Assembly: GCF_910592395.1 (NCBI RefSeq)
Contig: NC_088320.1
Span: 1,612,001 to 1,676,000 of the forward strand
Reading direction: 5' to 3'
Source: Lineus longissimus
Lineage: Eukaryota; Nemertea; Pilidiophora; Heteronemertea; Lineidae
DNA: 64,000 nucleotides
Each line of letters starts with the position of its first letter. The stretch's first letter is position 1. Made by a program: the position numbers and the translations under genes. The notes beneath the pieces are model-generated. The model saw only the letters and a list, made by a program, of their open reading frames with translations. It was not told the origin of the DNA and did not search any database. Of this stretch, positions 47,157 through 60,345 are shown piece by piece.

Positions 47157-49295
47157 CGTGGCCGTGGTGATAAATAGTGCTGAAAATTCTCGCCAGGCGA
47201 TGCTGTCCGTCAGTAAGGCCACTGTGTGGCTCTCAATGTTCCTCCGGTGTGGTCTGTTGCCCAGTGAAGTTATCTTGTGTTATGTGCTGTCTGTTAGTGG
47301 ACTGTTGGTCAAGGGGTTCATGGAGAATCCTTGCATGAGCTCCTTTCAATCACAGACCAAGTTTCTGTTGAGAGTTTCTCAATGGTGAAGGGTTGGGGTT
47401 CAAACAAAGGGAGGAGTTTCATCACAAAGTGCTGCCATCACCCTGGAGAATCGTTTCCCCAACTCTCCCTGAGAACCTTAATCTTGTGGACTTTGTGATG
47501 AAAGTCTTTCAAAGAAGTTGGCCCCACTGCATGCTTTGGAGAAAGAAACATCAAGTTGGGCTTGCAGTGGGCTGTTCGGTAAAACACATCTTCAATTCGA
47601 GTTCTGTGAAATCTAAATATGTATCTGAATTTTTGAAATGATACCCATAACTACTTATCTTTAACAGCAACACTGTCTTTTGTAAAGAAAACAATAGTTC
47701 GAAAATAATTATGTCTATGATATTATTGTAAACACACTCCTTAAAAATCATTGTATAAACCCTTTGACTATGTTGTTTTGTACATCTGGCATTGGCTTTC
47801 TAAATAGTAATCAAACACCTGTATAAATTCGTAGCTCTTGAAATGGAAATGGATGGTTGGTTGTTGTGACCTATAGCCAACTGGATTGAATTGAAAAAGA
47901 AATTAACTATGTCTCGGTCAAGTTACTTAAAATGTATAGGTGTTCGATGTTGGCTGACAGCAAAATGTGCATTGTCTTTTGTGCGTTTTCGTGCCGTTGT
48001 CTTGCAGAAATGTGTAGCTAGAAGGTACTATCCGTCTTGAAATAATGGACAATCATACTGTAGATAACGTAATGAAAAATGTGTGCACCGATATGTGCTG
48101 TTTGAGGAAATGAGTGAAAGATTTCACCACTTTTGATTCGTTAAAAAGAGGCCTTCTTTGTCCATTTGGCTCAGTATCATCTGTTGTACGCTGCAATATT
48201 CATGCAAAAACCATGAATCGTTTCCGTTCGATAGCTGGAGCCTTTGTGAAAAAAAGGACTGCGTGTTGATGGCAATTTACAATTAAACTATTCATTCATG
48301 CTTGCTGCATTTAGCAGTCAATGCAAATTGTGATTTCCTCACTTTCTTCCTCTTATGTTCATTATAACATGAATAAGACACCTCTTGATAACTCGAGGGC
48401 ATTCTCTGGATGTAGTATTCAGAACCTTATGACAGAATTCAATGAATTAACTGCTAAATTATTTGTTAAATGTGTTGAAAATTCTCATAAAGTGCATGTC
48501 AAACTAAATTAATTAACACCAAGAATGTATTCAAGAGTGCTAGCTGTTATTTGCATGTTTGTGACCATTCTCAACCCTTTAGAGACTGGACCACAGTAAA
48601 CTTTGCACATATGGGACACGCATGAACTGGGATCAATGTGAAACATGAAGAGGTAAAAATGTCTAAAAGTTGTACGAAGATAACACATAAAATGTAGTAT
48701 AGGGGATGAGAGTGTATATAATCTGTCTGCAACTGATAATAAACAGTTGCTGTCTGCTGTACCTGACTGTGTATAAACCATACCTTTTCTGGTGAAATTA
48801 CACCCATGGTTGGGTATGTCACAATGTGACGCTAAATTGAAGCCCAATGGTATAAAAAAAGCTTAAGTTCAATCAATTTTGCATAATATGAGATTACTGT
48901 GCATACATGTGTTGTTATGTTTGAGATGTGGACTGCTTTCTAAAACCATTTCCAAGTGAAGAGGGAACAGTGTGATTTTGTCAGTGTAGACCATTTCTCT
49001 TGTAATAAGGAGTTGGTAAACTGAAGAACTGTTAAACGACCAAAATTTGAATGTATCTTTCTTGTTTGATGATAAGGGAATCCTCTGCATAAGAAGTCTT
49101 TGATTTCACTTGAAAATTTGGTGTGACTTGTACACAGTCAGCTATGGTAATCGTCTTGGTTACGCCAATACACTTGTCAATGTCCAGTGTAACATTACTC
49201 ATTGCTGTTTGAATTAATGAAATGTTTAGTCAAATGACCGGACATTATTCTGTGATAATCGTAGTGCATGGTACGCTATGAAAACAAACCACCTG

Positions 49296-49301
49296 AATAA
49301 A
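49296..49301 (+). terminator. Poly(A) signal of the EPC gene
   Basis: AATAAA lies 2.1 kb after the EPC stop codon, just before the tandem-repeat array. The interval 47157-49320 has no coding signal and is AT-rich with many T and A runs, as expected for one long 3' UTR; earlier weaker signals could be used too. Confidence 0.5.
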
Positions 49302-49429
49302 GAATTTTCTAAAAAACATTATCTTCGCGGTTTCTTTCTGCTTGTTGGCCAGGTTGAGACCAAGTCGCGTTTCCTCCATCTGGAGATAGATGGAGGGGCA
49401 ACTTTCGCAAAAGACAAAAAACCTGTCCT

Positions 49430-50120
49430 CTAACGCGTCTTGTGTACAGGAATAATGGCCTCACCGTCTTCCCAAACAAAATCCAAGAGATGAGACAGCC
49501 ACAACCAGACAACATCGGGTCTGGTTGCCCAATTGTCTTGCCAACACGGCGTGAGGGATGACACAAACTGTCGTCTAAGGGGTCTTGTGTACAAGGATAA
49601 TGGCCTCGCCGTCTTCCCAACACAATCCAAGAGATGATACAGTCACAACCAGACAACATTGAGCCTGGTTGCTCCATTGTCCTGTCAACACAGTGTGAGG
49701 GATGACACAAACTGTCCTCTAAGGCGTCTTGTGTACAAGGATAATGGCCTCGCCGTCTTCCCAACACAATTCAAGAGATGAGACAGTCACAACCAGACAA
49801 CATTGAGCCTGGTTGCCCCATTGTCTTGCCAACACAGCGTGAGGGATGACACAAACTGTCCTCTAAGGCGTCTTGTGTACAAGGATAATGGCCTCGCCGT
49901 CTTCCCAACACAATTCAAGAGATGAGACAGTCACAACCAGACAACATTGAGCCTGGTTGCCCCATTGTCTTGCCAACACAGCGTGAGGGATGACACAAAC
50001 TGTCCTCTAAGGCGTCTTGTGTACAAGGATAATGGCCTCGCCGTCTTCCCAACACAATTCAAGAGATGAGACAGTCACCACCAGACAACATCGGGCCTGG
50101 TTGCCCAATTGTCTTGCCAA
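49430..50120. repeat. 144-bp tandem repeat (higher-order dimer of a ~72-bp monomer)
   Basis: The word AATTCAAGAG or AATCCAAGAG starts at 49480, 49624, 49768, 49912 and 50056, exactly 144 bp apart, giving close to five copies with very few differences. Each unit has two related halves: both begin near a GATGA-ACA word and end near CCAACAC, so the unit is a dimer of a roughly 72-bp ancestor. No gene is evident; open frames result from a unit length divisible by three. Confidence 0.9.
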
Positions 50121-53100
50121 CACGGCGTGAGGGATGAGACGCCAACAATGTGTGAGAGACAGGACAGTCACAACCATTCCGATTCGCACATGGGTGCCGT
50201 ACAGCCTTGCTGAGGCGTCATACCTGATTCGCCGACACTGTGAGTGTGATGACACAGTGTGAGACCAGGCCACAACCATACCAAATCGTCCCTGGCAGTA
50301 CCACCAAGTTGACACAACACACAGTGAGAGAGATGAGACAGTCACAATCAGACCGAATGGACCCTGGCACCTTCACTGTCTTGTCGACACGGTGAACGAG
50401 ACATCACACCCAAACCGGAATCACACCTGGCAGTCACACAATCTATTGAGACAGTTGAGACCACGACAAGCAAATCGAATCTGTCCTGGCAGCATCACCG
50501 ACCCACTACACCACTACACCGTCTTGTCAACACAATGAGACGGATAACACAGTCACAACCAAACCTACCCAGGCCTAGTTGCTGCAATGCTCACTGTCTT
50601 GCCTGCATTGAAAGAGAGATGCGACAGTCACAACCAGATCGCGGGCCAGGCTGTTCGACCGGCTCACCGCAGTGGGAGAGACGAGACAGTTAACCTCAGA
50701 CAGCAGCACCACCGAGGTGCCCACTCAGTGACAGGAATGTGACTGTCACATCCTGTCCTGAGGAAGATGAGACGGCCGAATCAGACTGATTGCAAGCACT
50801 GTAGCGAAACGAGATGGAATCGGCCCTGGCAGCATTACCGTCTTCCAAACACGGCGAGCGAGAGAATCGTAACTGGCAGCTCCAACTTCTATTGACTGGA
50901 GACAGTCGAGACCGTCACAACCAAGGGGAATCGGCCCTGGAGGCCATTGCATTGCCGATGAGAGAGATGACACGTTCACGACAAGAATCGGACCAGGCTG
51001 TCCACTGTCTTGCCTACATTGTGAGAGAGATGAGACAGTCTTAACTATAGACTGCTGTCTGACGGTAAGAGAGACTAGGCAATTAGAGGCAATAGAAAGA
51101 ATTGGCCTAGCCAGGTAGCTCCACCGACCGAGTCTCCGACAGTGAGAGGATGCGGCAGTCACAATTTTACCAATGGTGAGCTAGAGAGATGGAACCTAAC
51201 TGCTACCCCGTCTTGCCAACAGACCAAGGGAGACGAGGCCGCCAAAACTAGACCGAATGGGGGTACATCACAAGCAGACTGATCGAATAGGTGCTGGCAG
51301 CCCTATCGGCCTGAGCAAGACGGTGAAAGATGATCCAGTCACAGCCTGACCGAATCTGCCCCGGCAGCCCCTCTGTCTGCACAACCAACCCCGAATCGTA
51401 ACTAGCAGCTCTATCTTCTATTGACTTGAGACTGTTGTGACCACTGGGAGAGGGATAAGATTGTAACAACCAAACCTAAGCGGGCCTGATTACACCACCG
51501 TCTTTCCAACACGATGAAAGAGTTGACACGGTAACAACAAGACCAAAACGGGACAGGCTCCAAAGCCGTCAGGGAGATGAGACAGCAAAATCGACGCCTA
51601 ATCGGCCATGGTGGCATCACAACCTTACCAACGCCTTGGGGAGAGGGATGACACAGTAACAACCAGACTGAGCACTGCCGGGTGGAGCCTGGCTGCCCCC
51701 ATCGTATTGTCCGCACGGTGAGAGGGACAGACAGGTCCAACACGACCAATACAGCTTTCCGGTCCTGCTCTACCATGTTGTTAACATGGAGAGCGAGATG
51801 AGACAGCAACAAGTATCTCTCTCACTGAGGAAGCAAGACGGCGGGACAGCCTGGCCCGATACAGTCTGGTTGAGACTGTCGCTTCTCTATAATGTATGCA
51901 AGACGCTGTGACACTCTCATCATCTCTCTAACCGTGCTAGCAAGACCGCGAGGACAGCCAGATTGTGACTGACAAGACGGTCGTGCTGCCAGGGCCGATT
52001 CGGTCTTCTTGTGAGTGTCTTATCTCCCTCACCTTGTTGGCAGACGGTGGAGCTGCCAGGCCCGATCATATTTGGTTGTCACTGTCACAGTCTTCTCAAT
52101 GTGGGGCTGTAGGGGCCAATGCGGTCTGGTTGTGGCTGTCATCATCTCTCTCACCGTGTTGGCAAAATCGTACTGGCAGCCAGGCCCCACTCGGTAAGGT
52201 TGTGACTGTCTCAAAGCTTTAATCACCGTGTTGGCAAGACGGTCGCACTAGCAGGGCTGATTCAGTCTGGTTGTGCCTGTCGCAGTGCTGGAAGGGCCGA
52301 TTTTGTCTGGCTGTGACTGTCTCATCTCTCTCGCCGTGTTTGCAAGATCGTAGTGGTGGACCGGCCCAACTCGGTCTGGCTGTGGTTGTCTCATCGCTTT
52401 CTTTGCCGCGTTGCCAGGATTGTGACTGTCACACCCCTCTCACTGTGTCTGCGGTGGTCCTGCCAGGGCCGATTCCTTTTGATGTAACTTTCTTGACTCT
52501 CTCACGGTGTTGGCAAGACAGTAGTCGGACAGCCTGGCCAGATACGGACTGGTTGAGACCTGTATCATATCTTTCACAGACAGGCAAGACGGTGGGCAAC
52601 CTGGTCCGATATAGTCTGGTTGAGACTGTCGCTTCTCTCACGGTGTGGGCAAGACGGTGGGCAGCCAGGTCCGCCTAGGTTTGGTTTTGACTGTCACATC
52701 CCAGTCGCTGTACATGTGGTCTCGTCCGTCTCAGATCAATAGTATATAGGTGGCGCTGCCAGTTACAATTCGGTCATGGCTTTGGAAGTGGTGGAACTGT
52801 CATGCCCGATTTGGTCTTGTTGAGACAGTCTCATCTCTCTCACCGCGTTGAGAAGATGGTGAAACTGCATCGGCCAATTCGGCCTGGTTGTGTCCGTCTC
52901 AAACTGCTGGCGACAACATGGTGGGAGAGATGTGACAGCCACAACCAGATCGAATGGGGCCTGCCACAACCAAACCAAATCGACCCTGGAACATCCACCT
53001 TCTTGTCGACGCAAATTGTCCCTGGCCACTCCCCCTTCTATTGAGCTGAGACAGTTGAGACAATCATCCCTAGCTGTACCACTGAGTCACCTACACAATG

Positions 53101-53900
53101 AGAGTAGGGATAAGACTGTGATAACCAGACCAAATCGACCCTTGTAGTCCTACTGTCATCAATACGAGAGGCATAAGTTGCAACCAATCCTGGTTGCTCC
53201 ACTGTATTTCCCATACGATGAGAGAGAGATGAGACAGCCTCAACCAGATCTTATCAGGACAGGTTGCCCACCGTCTTGTTGTCTGCATTGCCAGAGAAAT
53301 GAGACAGTTACAACCAGACCGAATCGATCCTGGAAGCACCACCGGGTCGCCATCAGAATGAGATGCGACAGTCACAACCAGGCCAAATCTGACGGATGAC
53401 GAGACGGCCGCATCAATACCAATGAGACAGTCACAATCGGACCTAACGGGGCCTGGTAGTGCCCACTATCTTGCCAATACGGTGAGAGGAATGAGGCAGT
53501 CACAACCACACCAGAAAAGGGACTGTCTGCTCCACTGTCTTGCCAACACTGCGACAGAGACGAGACAGCCACAACCAGACTGAATGCGTCTTCAATGTAG
53601 TGATCGAAATGAGACAGACACAACCAGACTCAGCTCTGGCTCCACTGTCTTCTCAACACTGTGAGGGAGACGAGACAACGTCAAGAAGACCGATGCGGGC
53701 CTGGCTGCCTCACTGTCTTGCCAACATGGCACAAGACGGCAACAACCAGACTGAATCAGACCTGGCAGCTTGGGGTGGTTGAGACAATCAAAACCAGACT
53801 GAATAAAGCCTGGTCCTGCACTGTCTTGAGAGAGAGATGAGAGTAACAACCAGACCAAATCGGACCAGGCAAATCCTCATGTAAATAGTAATGAGACAAC
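50121..53900. repeat. Decayed tandem array of the ~72-bp monomer with an inverted block
   Basis: Words such as GAGACAGTCACAACCAGAC, CCTGGCAGC and GTCTTGCCAACAC recur every 55-90 bp, related to but much more diverged than the 144-bp zone. From about 51812 to 52910 the monomers read in the opposite direction (TCTCTCACCGTGTTGGCAAG, GGTTGTGACTGTC), and they return to the first orientation at about 52915. No microsatellite or gene explains it. Reading frames here are shadows of the repeats. Confidence 0.85.
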
Positions 53901-54295
53901 AAAACTTGTCAAATGTCCAGTTTGTTTATTCAATTCCACATACAAAAATGTTTGTGATTATTCACAAAGGTTTGTATCTCAGTATACAGATCAACAACAA
54001 ACTATTGTTACGCGTCATTGTCCTATGTACAACAGCTCATGCAGTGCAAATGAAAGGTGATACTGGTTCATCATACAAACAACCATACATACTATTACCT
54101 ACGCGTATATACAGTTGATACAGCTACAACTTAAGATCTAGCGCAAGAAAGTGACAAGAGTGCCCTTTTTCTATTTCGTGAGATTGGGCAGAAACCACAG
54201 GACCAATCGAAAATGCATTATGAGAACCGACTAGGGTCTTTCTTAAAAGACACTGACCGCCACTGTTACTGGTCTTCACAACGACCTCTTGGATA

Positions 54296-54468
54296 TCAAG
54301 GAGCTGCTGCTCTAGTGGTCACTTTGGGTTGGCCTGTTAGGACAAAGCAGCGACAAGGCCCGGGTCTGAAGTAGGAGTCCGTCACCTTAACCAGTATGCC
54401 ACCGCACTCCACATCATTCGGGTGTATCTTGACTTCAGAAGATTTTTTAAGAGTTGTGTGAAAGACTG
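54296..54468 (-). CDS. Candidate terminal exon of a minus-strand gene
   Basis: A TAG acceptor at 54469-54471 is followed by 57 codons of ordinary composition (including SSEVKIHPNDVECGGILVKV and FRPGPCRCFVLTG) and a stop. AATAAA follows on the same strand near 53930. The entry phase (two bases before the first full codon) matches the exit phase of the exon at 62532-62647, so it could be the last exon of the membrane-protein gene at the right edge. I do not recognise the sequence. Confidence 0.3.
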
Positions 54469-54499
54469 CTACAAAATTACACAAAGCTCCAGACACAAT

Positions 54500-57400
54500 T
54501 CAACCCTAATACAGGTGCAAAAATAAAGATCAACTGGGCATTATCTATTCTTCATCGAATGTACAATGTCCAAAGATGTAAACTAAATATAACTTTGTAA
54601 AAGAAATCTCTAATAAACATATAACCTTCTACAACAATCAGCACCATGTCTGGCATTTCAAAAATAAAACATGATACATTGAACTTATTCAACTCCTGGA
54701 AGTACAAATATTTGGCCATTATATATGAAGGACTTTATTGAAAATACATGTAGGTAACAGTATTAGTTATCAATCCAATCCAATAGTGAACCTTTTGTGG
54801 ATGAAATTGACATATGCTGGAAATCCTTTGTGTATTGGACTGTCATTTACCTGTAATCAAATTCCTCATTGGCATATAATAGAACCTGCTACAATACGGT
54901 TGTGTAATCACTTGTAACAGGCCAAACGAATGTGTCATTTTGCAAAGATGCGACAGACTATACGTCCCCTACATTACAGCATTAGGCCTACTGTTGCATT
55001 GTTCTTGTCTAAACCCTAATATTTTCCAACTATATTTCTGTATAGCCTTTGTTGCATTCTCCCTTTATGCAAGTATCAATGTGTAGGTTATACCCTCTCC
55101 CCTCAAGGGATTGACACCTTATTAGTTGGACAGTTAAGGGTCAGGCATAGAAACATCACCAATGATAAATTGCTAAAATGATCCCTCAAGCGGCTAAAAA
55201 GAGAACCAATAAAATGACAACCATGCACCATGTAGTTTCAGGCCTCTGCCACTTACATCCCTATAGCAACCGGGGTGGATCCAGAAGTCGGAGACAATTC
55301 ATAGCAAATTTCCATGAATCTTCTAAGTTCTTGGGGAGGCACCCCCTGCATCCACACCGGAGTCAAGGAAAGAGAAAATGATATGATTTACAATATACTG
55401 GTAATATACCATCCAAACTTCATCACTACAACTGGATCAAACTGAGTATTTTATTATACAATATAAAGACTCTAAACTTTGCATTCTAAAAAGTGATGCT
55501 GGAGTAGATACAGGTGTCACAACCAATGTTAGCGTTATACATAAGTGCTGTAAGAGGTGCAGCAGTCGAAATAGTTCCCCTATTCCGTAACAATATAGTC
55601 TAATATATAAATTCAACCCGCTATTGTCGTCACACGATACACAACCTACCCAAGTGAAAGTGAAAGAACAGTGGTAAAGTTATCTGTGTTAGATATTAGC
55701 TACAAAGAAATTGACTTGAAATCTAATAGCTGACAATACAGGGACACCGAAGACCATCACGAGTGGTTTGAGACTAAAGTCTGTTGACATTGATATCATA
55801 AGACACAACTCTGGACTGCCGAATACTGTACTTTGACTAACCACTTCACTACGATGGGCTGGTGTTTTGATTAGGTGCGTCAGATATGCATGCTACGATA
55901 GCTGAAACACGTACAGCATTGCGTCATGTGTGTAACGGCATTGCTGTAAAATACACTGGAGAGACCCGTACGGAATGTTATCACGCCATGGAACAAGTGG
56001 TCAATTTGGTGGCATCATTTGTAAACTGCAATTGAAAGTAGCCCCCAAGTATGTTACAGTCAGGGAGAAGAGGTCCCAAATTTCATTTTCATATGGCCAA
56101 CTAAAGATAAAGTCAATAAGATTACATTAGGTTTGTCATTAATGATAACTAGAAGCTGTTGATTATAAAGACACCAGCAACAAACAATATAAAACATACA
56201 TTATTGCAAATGTCACTTTGAGTTAACAAATCTGAGAGCAGTGAAGTTTAATTTCTGCCATATTGTCATATGAAGGTTGGAGATAAGAATCTGTGCTTTT
56301 AGAATATGGAAGTACTGATATTATATCTCTAAGAAGCCATTGTAACATCCCAGACTGAAACGACCGCTATGGAAAAGCTATTTGTCATAACTATCATTAC
56401 TGTTTCACCAATGTTCCCTGTCACCAGCCATTTAGGAGATAATTCAGCATTGAGTAAACAGCTTTGATCATTACAGCCAGATCCCGTTAGCGAAGGTTAA
56501 AAAGCGAACCTCAGGCTGCAAAGGCAAATGCCTTGAGGCCGTGAGGTTGGAGTTTCTCTTTGAATTGCCCGATGATGTTGTTATTAGGGTAATCAGGCGT
56601 GATCAGAGATTAGCGCTATCTAGCCTAATCTCCTATGGCATGTCTGGCTGACCTACCACAGCAGGTGTTACAGAATTTGTTATCGTTACTCCTGCCTGTA
56701 AGTGGCACATCATCTGACAAAATCAGAGTGTACTCAATGTAGGCCTAATGGCAATGCTTCAGATGAAGACCTGATTGGTCCTGTCGGATGCTTGTTTCTA
56801 TATTGCAATATTGTAGTTGATCATGGTGCAGGATGTAACTGCTTTTTCGGACTGTTTGTTTATAGTAGGCCTATGTGAAAAAAACATTTTTTTTTTCATA
56901 GTTTTTCATCAGACTGGTTAAAACATGTACCTTGCTTTTTAAGTTAGGCCTGTAAACAATAATGATGTAGGGGCCTTGAAGGCTTTAAACAATATATTGT
57001 TCCGCCCTGCGAAGAGCGATCGTGTGCAAAGCGGTGGGACAGAATGGGGTACAACTAGATTACCCTGGGCTCACTGTTATCCATCCGAATTTGACCACCC
57101 CACCCTTACTCTTAGGAGAGGAGCCTTGCCTCTATCTCGACCTAACTTGAAAATAGTACACATCCCTGCGACCTATATAATGTATGCTATTGCGTGGCCT
57201 ACTTACTGACACAGACTCCCTGTAGCCAGGTCAGAACTATCCGTCCAATTTCAACTTAAGCTAAAAAAATTGCAATGCATCAGGTGTGGATATACTGCCT
57301 ATCCTGCAATGTCCAGTTTAGCATGAAGCATGCTGTTTCATCTTTACCTGTTCTGTTAACACACAGACCATGCAGACCTTGGCCTAGGAATTTTATGGTC

Positions 57401-57640
57401 AGTCTGGGGTGAAATCCCAAGGTGTATTGTAACAGTGACAAACAGGAATATTGCTTATCAAATCTGCCAAGGGTTTGTAGAGTGACTTTGAACGAAAATT
57501 TCATGGACATCAGATAGAAACCAATGCAGAAGCATACACTGCTTCTCTGCATCACAATCATTGAAGCAACTGTTCCTTGACCAATCCATGACTCATCATT
57601 ATATAACATTATATAACAATTCATGGCACGAATTCAGCAA
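54500..57640. other. Non-coding region
   Basis: The region is AT-rich with scattered unspliced frames of chance length. The longest open frame nearby (minus strand, 57280-57624) has no recognisable motif and no splice support. I see no RNA gene or array. Confidence 0.5.
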
Positions 57641-57648
57641 CACATTAG

Positions 57649-58240
57649 TTGCGGTTCCACTACAGGAAAGTGCGGACTACATCCGAATTAGTTGTGATTC
57701 CATTACAGCTAGTCCGGACTAAACAAGTCCGGCTCTCACTAAGAGCGGTCTTATTAAGTGCGGATAGGACAAGCGGATTTAAGCCGAACTTAGAATAGAC
57801 CCGGATCTAAAGCAGAAATTACCTGTAATGGAACCGCATTAGTCCGGATTAAGATCAAGTTACTAAGTACGGCTACAGGTGGCGTGTCAATGTGAACGTA
57901 TTGCGCATGAGCGGAAGTGTTGGTTCTGTCAAAACAACACGCGGTATTTCTGTCAACAGGTCAACTCTGATTCGTTCTCATTTCTCATTTCATTATTCAA
58001 TTCTTAATTTAAGTAAATTCTAGTGCTTTATCCTAACTATGGCTCGCTGTCCATGTTTCCATACCTCCAGTTTTGAAGAGTTTAGCCTAACGCACATAGA
58101 GTGGCGCCGCCTGTAGCCGTACCTGTTAACTTACCAATCCTGTAGTCGAACTGCACCACATTCGTTAGTCCGGACTAAGCTAAGTTCGGACCTGATGCGG
58201 ATGCGATAGAAACGGATCTAAACCCTGTAGTGGAACCAAG
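57649..58240. mobile_element. Nested MITE-like inverted-repeat DNA transposon relics
   Basis: Ends of the type GGTTCCACTACAGG occur forward at 57653 and, changed, at 57694 (GATTCCATTACAGC). They occur reversed at 57822 (CCTGTAATGGAACC) and 58224 (CCTGTAGTGGAACC). A second inverted pair, GTACGGCTACAGGTGGCG at 57868 and its near-complement at 58105-58122, and several AGTCCGGACT/AGTCCGGATT words lie inside. Two copies of a short non-autonomous DNA element appear nested or fused. There is no transposase frame. Confidence 0.7.
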
Positions 58241-58643
58241 ACTATTGAGTGCATTCGATCTAATCCACATACCCATATTGCACCAAGTGTAATGAACCCA
58301 GTAAGACAGGTAAACCTAACACAGCAGGTGGTGTCTGTAGTGCAATAGCAGATGTCTAGGAGGAAGGCCTTGGAGTGCAATCAATCAGCTTATCTGACCT
58401 ATTATAAACATCCAGCTGAGAGGCATTCCACCAATTTTGCTCATCTTTCGCTAACGGGGTCTGGCGGTCATGGATACTGAAGTTATGTCTCTGGATTTAT
58501 TCTATGATATCCAATGTGGGCTACTGTAAATTGCTTCTTACAATTCTAAATATTGGTTCGGCATTAAAGTGAGACAATCATGCACACGACAATGAAAGTA
58601 AAAAATATATGAAGCTTTACACAACTCAAGCGGCATCAACTGT

Positions 58644-58769
58644 CTTTCCATTGCACTGCTGGGTGGACATTGTCTATGACCTAATCCCTCACAAGGTCCA
58701 GTCCTTTCCATTTCACTGCTGGGTGGACATTGTCTATGACCTAATCCCTCACGAGGTCCAGTCCTTTCA
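58644..58769. repeat. Two-copy 60-bp tandem duplication
   Basis: CTGCTGGGTGGACATTG and the following CTAATCCCTCAC recur exactly 60 bp apart with only a few base differences (ACAAGG versus ACGAGG). Confidence 0.9.
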
Positions 58770-59250
58770 ATATAACACCTGAACGCTGGTGGTTTTTAAG
58801 CTGTTAAAACATATTTAAGGTCAAACATGACCACCTGCTTGCGCTGTCACTTTTTTTGACACTCCAAGCATAGGATCACAATATCACTGGTCAGTCACAC
58901 TGACAGTTGATATTACAAATGGCGTGATACCAAGAGTGACTTGTCAGTTATCGCATTATTAATAGTCTTACAAAACATATCTAGGGTCACCAGTATCCTC
59001 CATAGGTGCATCCCTACACAGCTAGTTGGCCATTTGTATTCCATTTCTTTCAGTGACCTCGATGTTTCCACGGTCAACCATGAACCTGCTATTTTCTTCA
59101 AGGTCAAGTTCAAGTTGAAGAAATCAACAGATCCAGAATCACTACTTTCTTTATTGCTGCTAGCGCTGGCACATCAGAGATGCGACAGGCGCCGAGTTAG
59201 CACATTTCTATCATACGAGTCTAGAGTCACCAGTTTTGTCTGAAGTTGCA

Positions 59251-59416
59251 TCACAAGTGAGGCAGTTTTGGAGTAAGGCGCTCCCTTGATGGTGACGCAC
59301 CATTTTCATTCAAAGCATACAAGTTGACACCAGAGATATCACGACTAGCTCTGGGAGAAGGGCTGATGACTACGGTCACGGCGGTACTTGGGTTCCTCTC
59401 TTTTTTCGATCCGCGA
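59251..59416 (-). CDS. Candidate alternative terminal exon of the right-edge membrane-protein gene
   Basis: A TTCTTCCAG acceptor is followed by an open frame of about 55 codons to a TGA. It reads as a polar, Ser/Arg-rich tail (NPSTAVTVVISPSPRASRD and GVNLYALNENGASP). In this frame it needs an exon before it that ends with two spare bases, and the exon at 62532-62647 ends with one. An intervening exon is therefore needed, or this is not part of the gene. Confidence 0.3.
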
Positions 59417-60159
59417 CTGGAAGAAAAGAAAATGTTGGAAATTGATTACTCAGAGGTGTGATTAGACATGGCTCGGACCTGTATCAGTGGTTCAAAGATT
59501 GATGGTGGCATTCTTACGATGTCAAGCAGGGAACAAACAAAAGATTGAATGATTCGTCAAAACCCGTTGATTATAATATGATAACGAGCGGTTTCACCCT
59601 GTGGTCTATAGCCCTCACGATCCTTGTATTCTCTCACAGCACTGGCTTGATTCATGCATTAGAATTATTTCAAATGATATATTCATGAACATCCTAACGA
59701 CACCTGTTCTTGTGGAAGTTCGATTTTATTTGATGACAGATTTTGTAGAAAACTAAGGAAATGTCTCATTTTGACCTTTTATTGAATATTAATGAAAAAC
59801 AGTTACAGAATGGTGAATTTGGCTAAAAGCTCTACCCATTAGAAAGAAGGCACTAAAGATTAGATTATACTGACAATAACCACATCATGGCACTCAGACA
59901 CCAACTTCATGGCCAAGGATTTAAACACAAATATCACATGAAGAACTTTTAAAGAATCAAGGAATGAATAATGCCAAATGTTTTAATCAAAATAAGCCAG
60001 AACAGAAATTAAAGTTGACATGGTGTTATCATGATAGGCGTCACCAAGGTTTACTAGTTAATTTGTTCAAAATTTCAAATTTGAAAGTAGTACTTTTCCA
60101 ATTGTGTAAATAACCTTTTCCAATGGCTATGACTTCAACAGTGATGTACACATATCCGT

Positions 60160-60182
60160 TTTCATCATCATCATCATCATCA
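60160..60182. repeat. (ATC)n microsatellite
   Basis: Seven or so TCA/ATC triplets in a row at the left edge of an element-like stretch. Confidence 0.85.
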
Positions 60183-60345
60183 TTACCGGCGTCGTAACCC
60201 TACTGGATTTTTGCCGGAGGTATGGAGTCCACTATAGGCTACTGTCCACCAATGTGGGATCTTTTACTTGCCCTGGCATAGACACTCAGGTACAAGGGAC
60301 CACGGCTTTAGTCTCATCCGACAGACCCTCGACTATTTCATACGT
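60183..60345 (+). repeat. Probable interspersed repeat copy
   Basis: The stretch includes ATGTGGGATCTTTTACTTGC, then GGTACAAGGGACCACGGC and GTCTCATCCGACAGACC. From memory this phrasing recurs in dispersed repeats of many marine invertebrate genomes. It starts at a trinucleotide run, and its GC content differs from its surroundings. No second copy is in this window, so the call rests on recollection. Confidence 0.35.

Noticed and set aside
49309-53858. Many reading frames of 60-150 codons on both strands
   Set aside because: All fall in the 72/144-bp array and translate the same repeat words in different frames; there is no splice or start context.
49430-53900. A CRISPR-like array
   Set aside because: Adjacent units are contiguous with no unique spacers, units are far too long, and the genome is animal.
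57280-57624. A 114-codon minus-strand frame as a gene
   Set aside because: It has no recognisable motif, no splice support and no neighbouring exons, and lies next to transposon relics; length alone is not enough.
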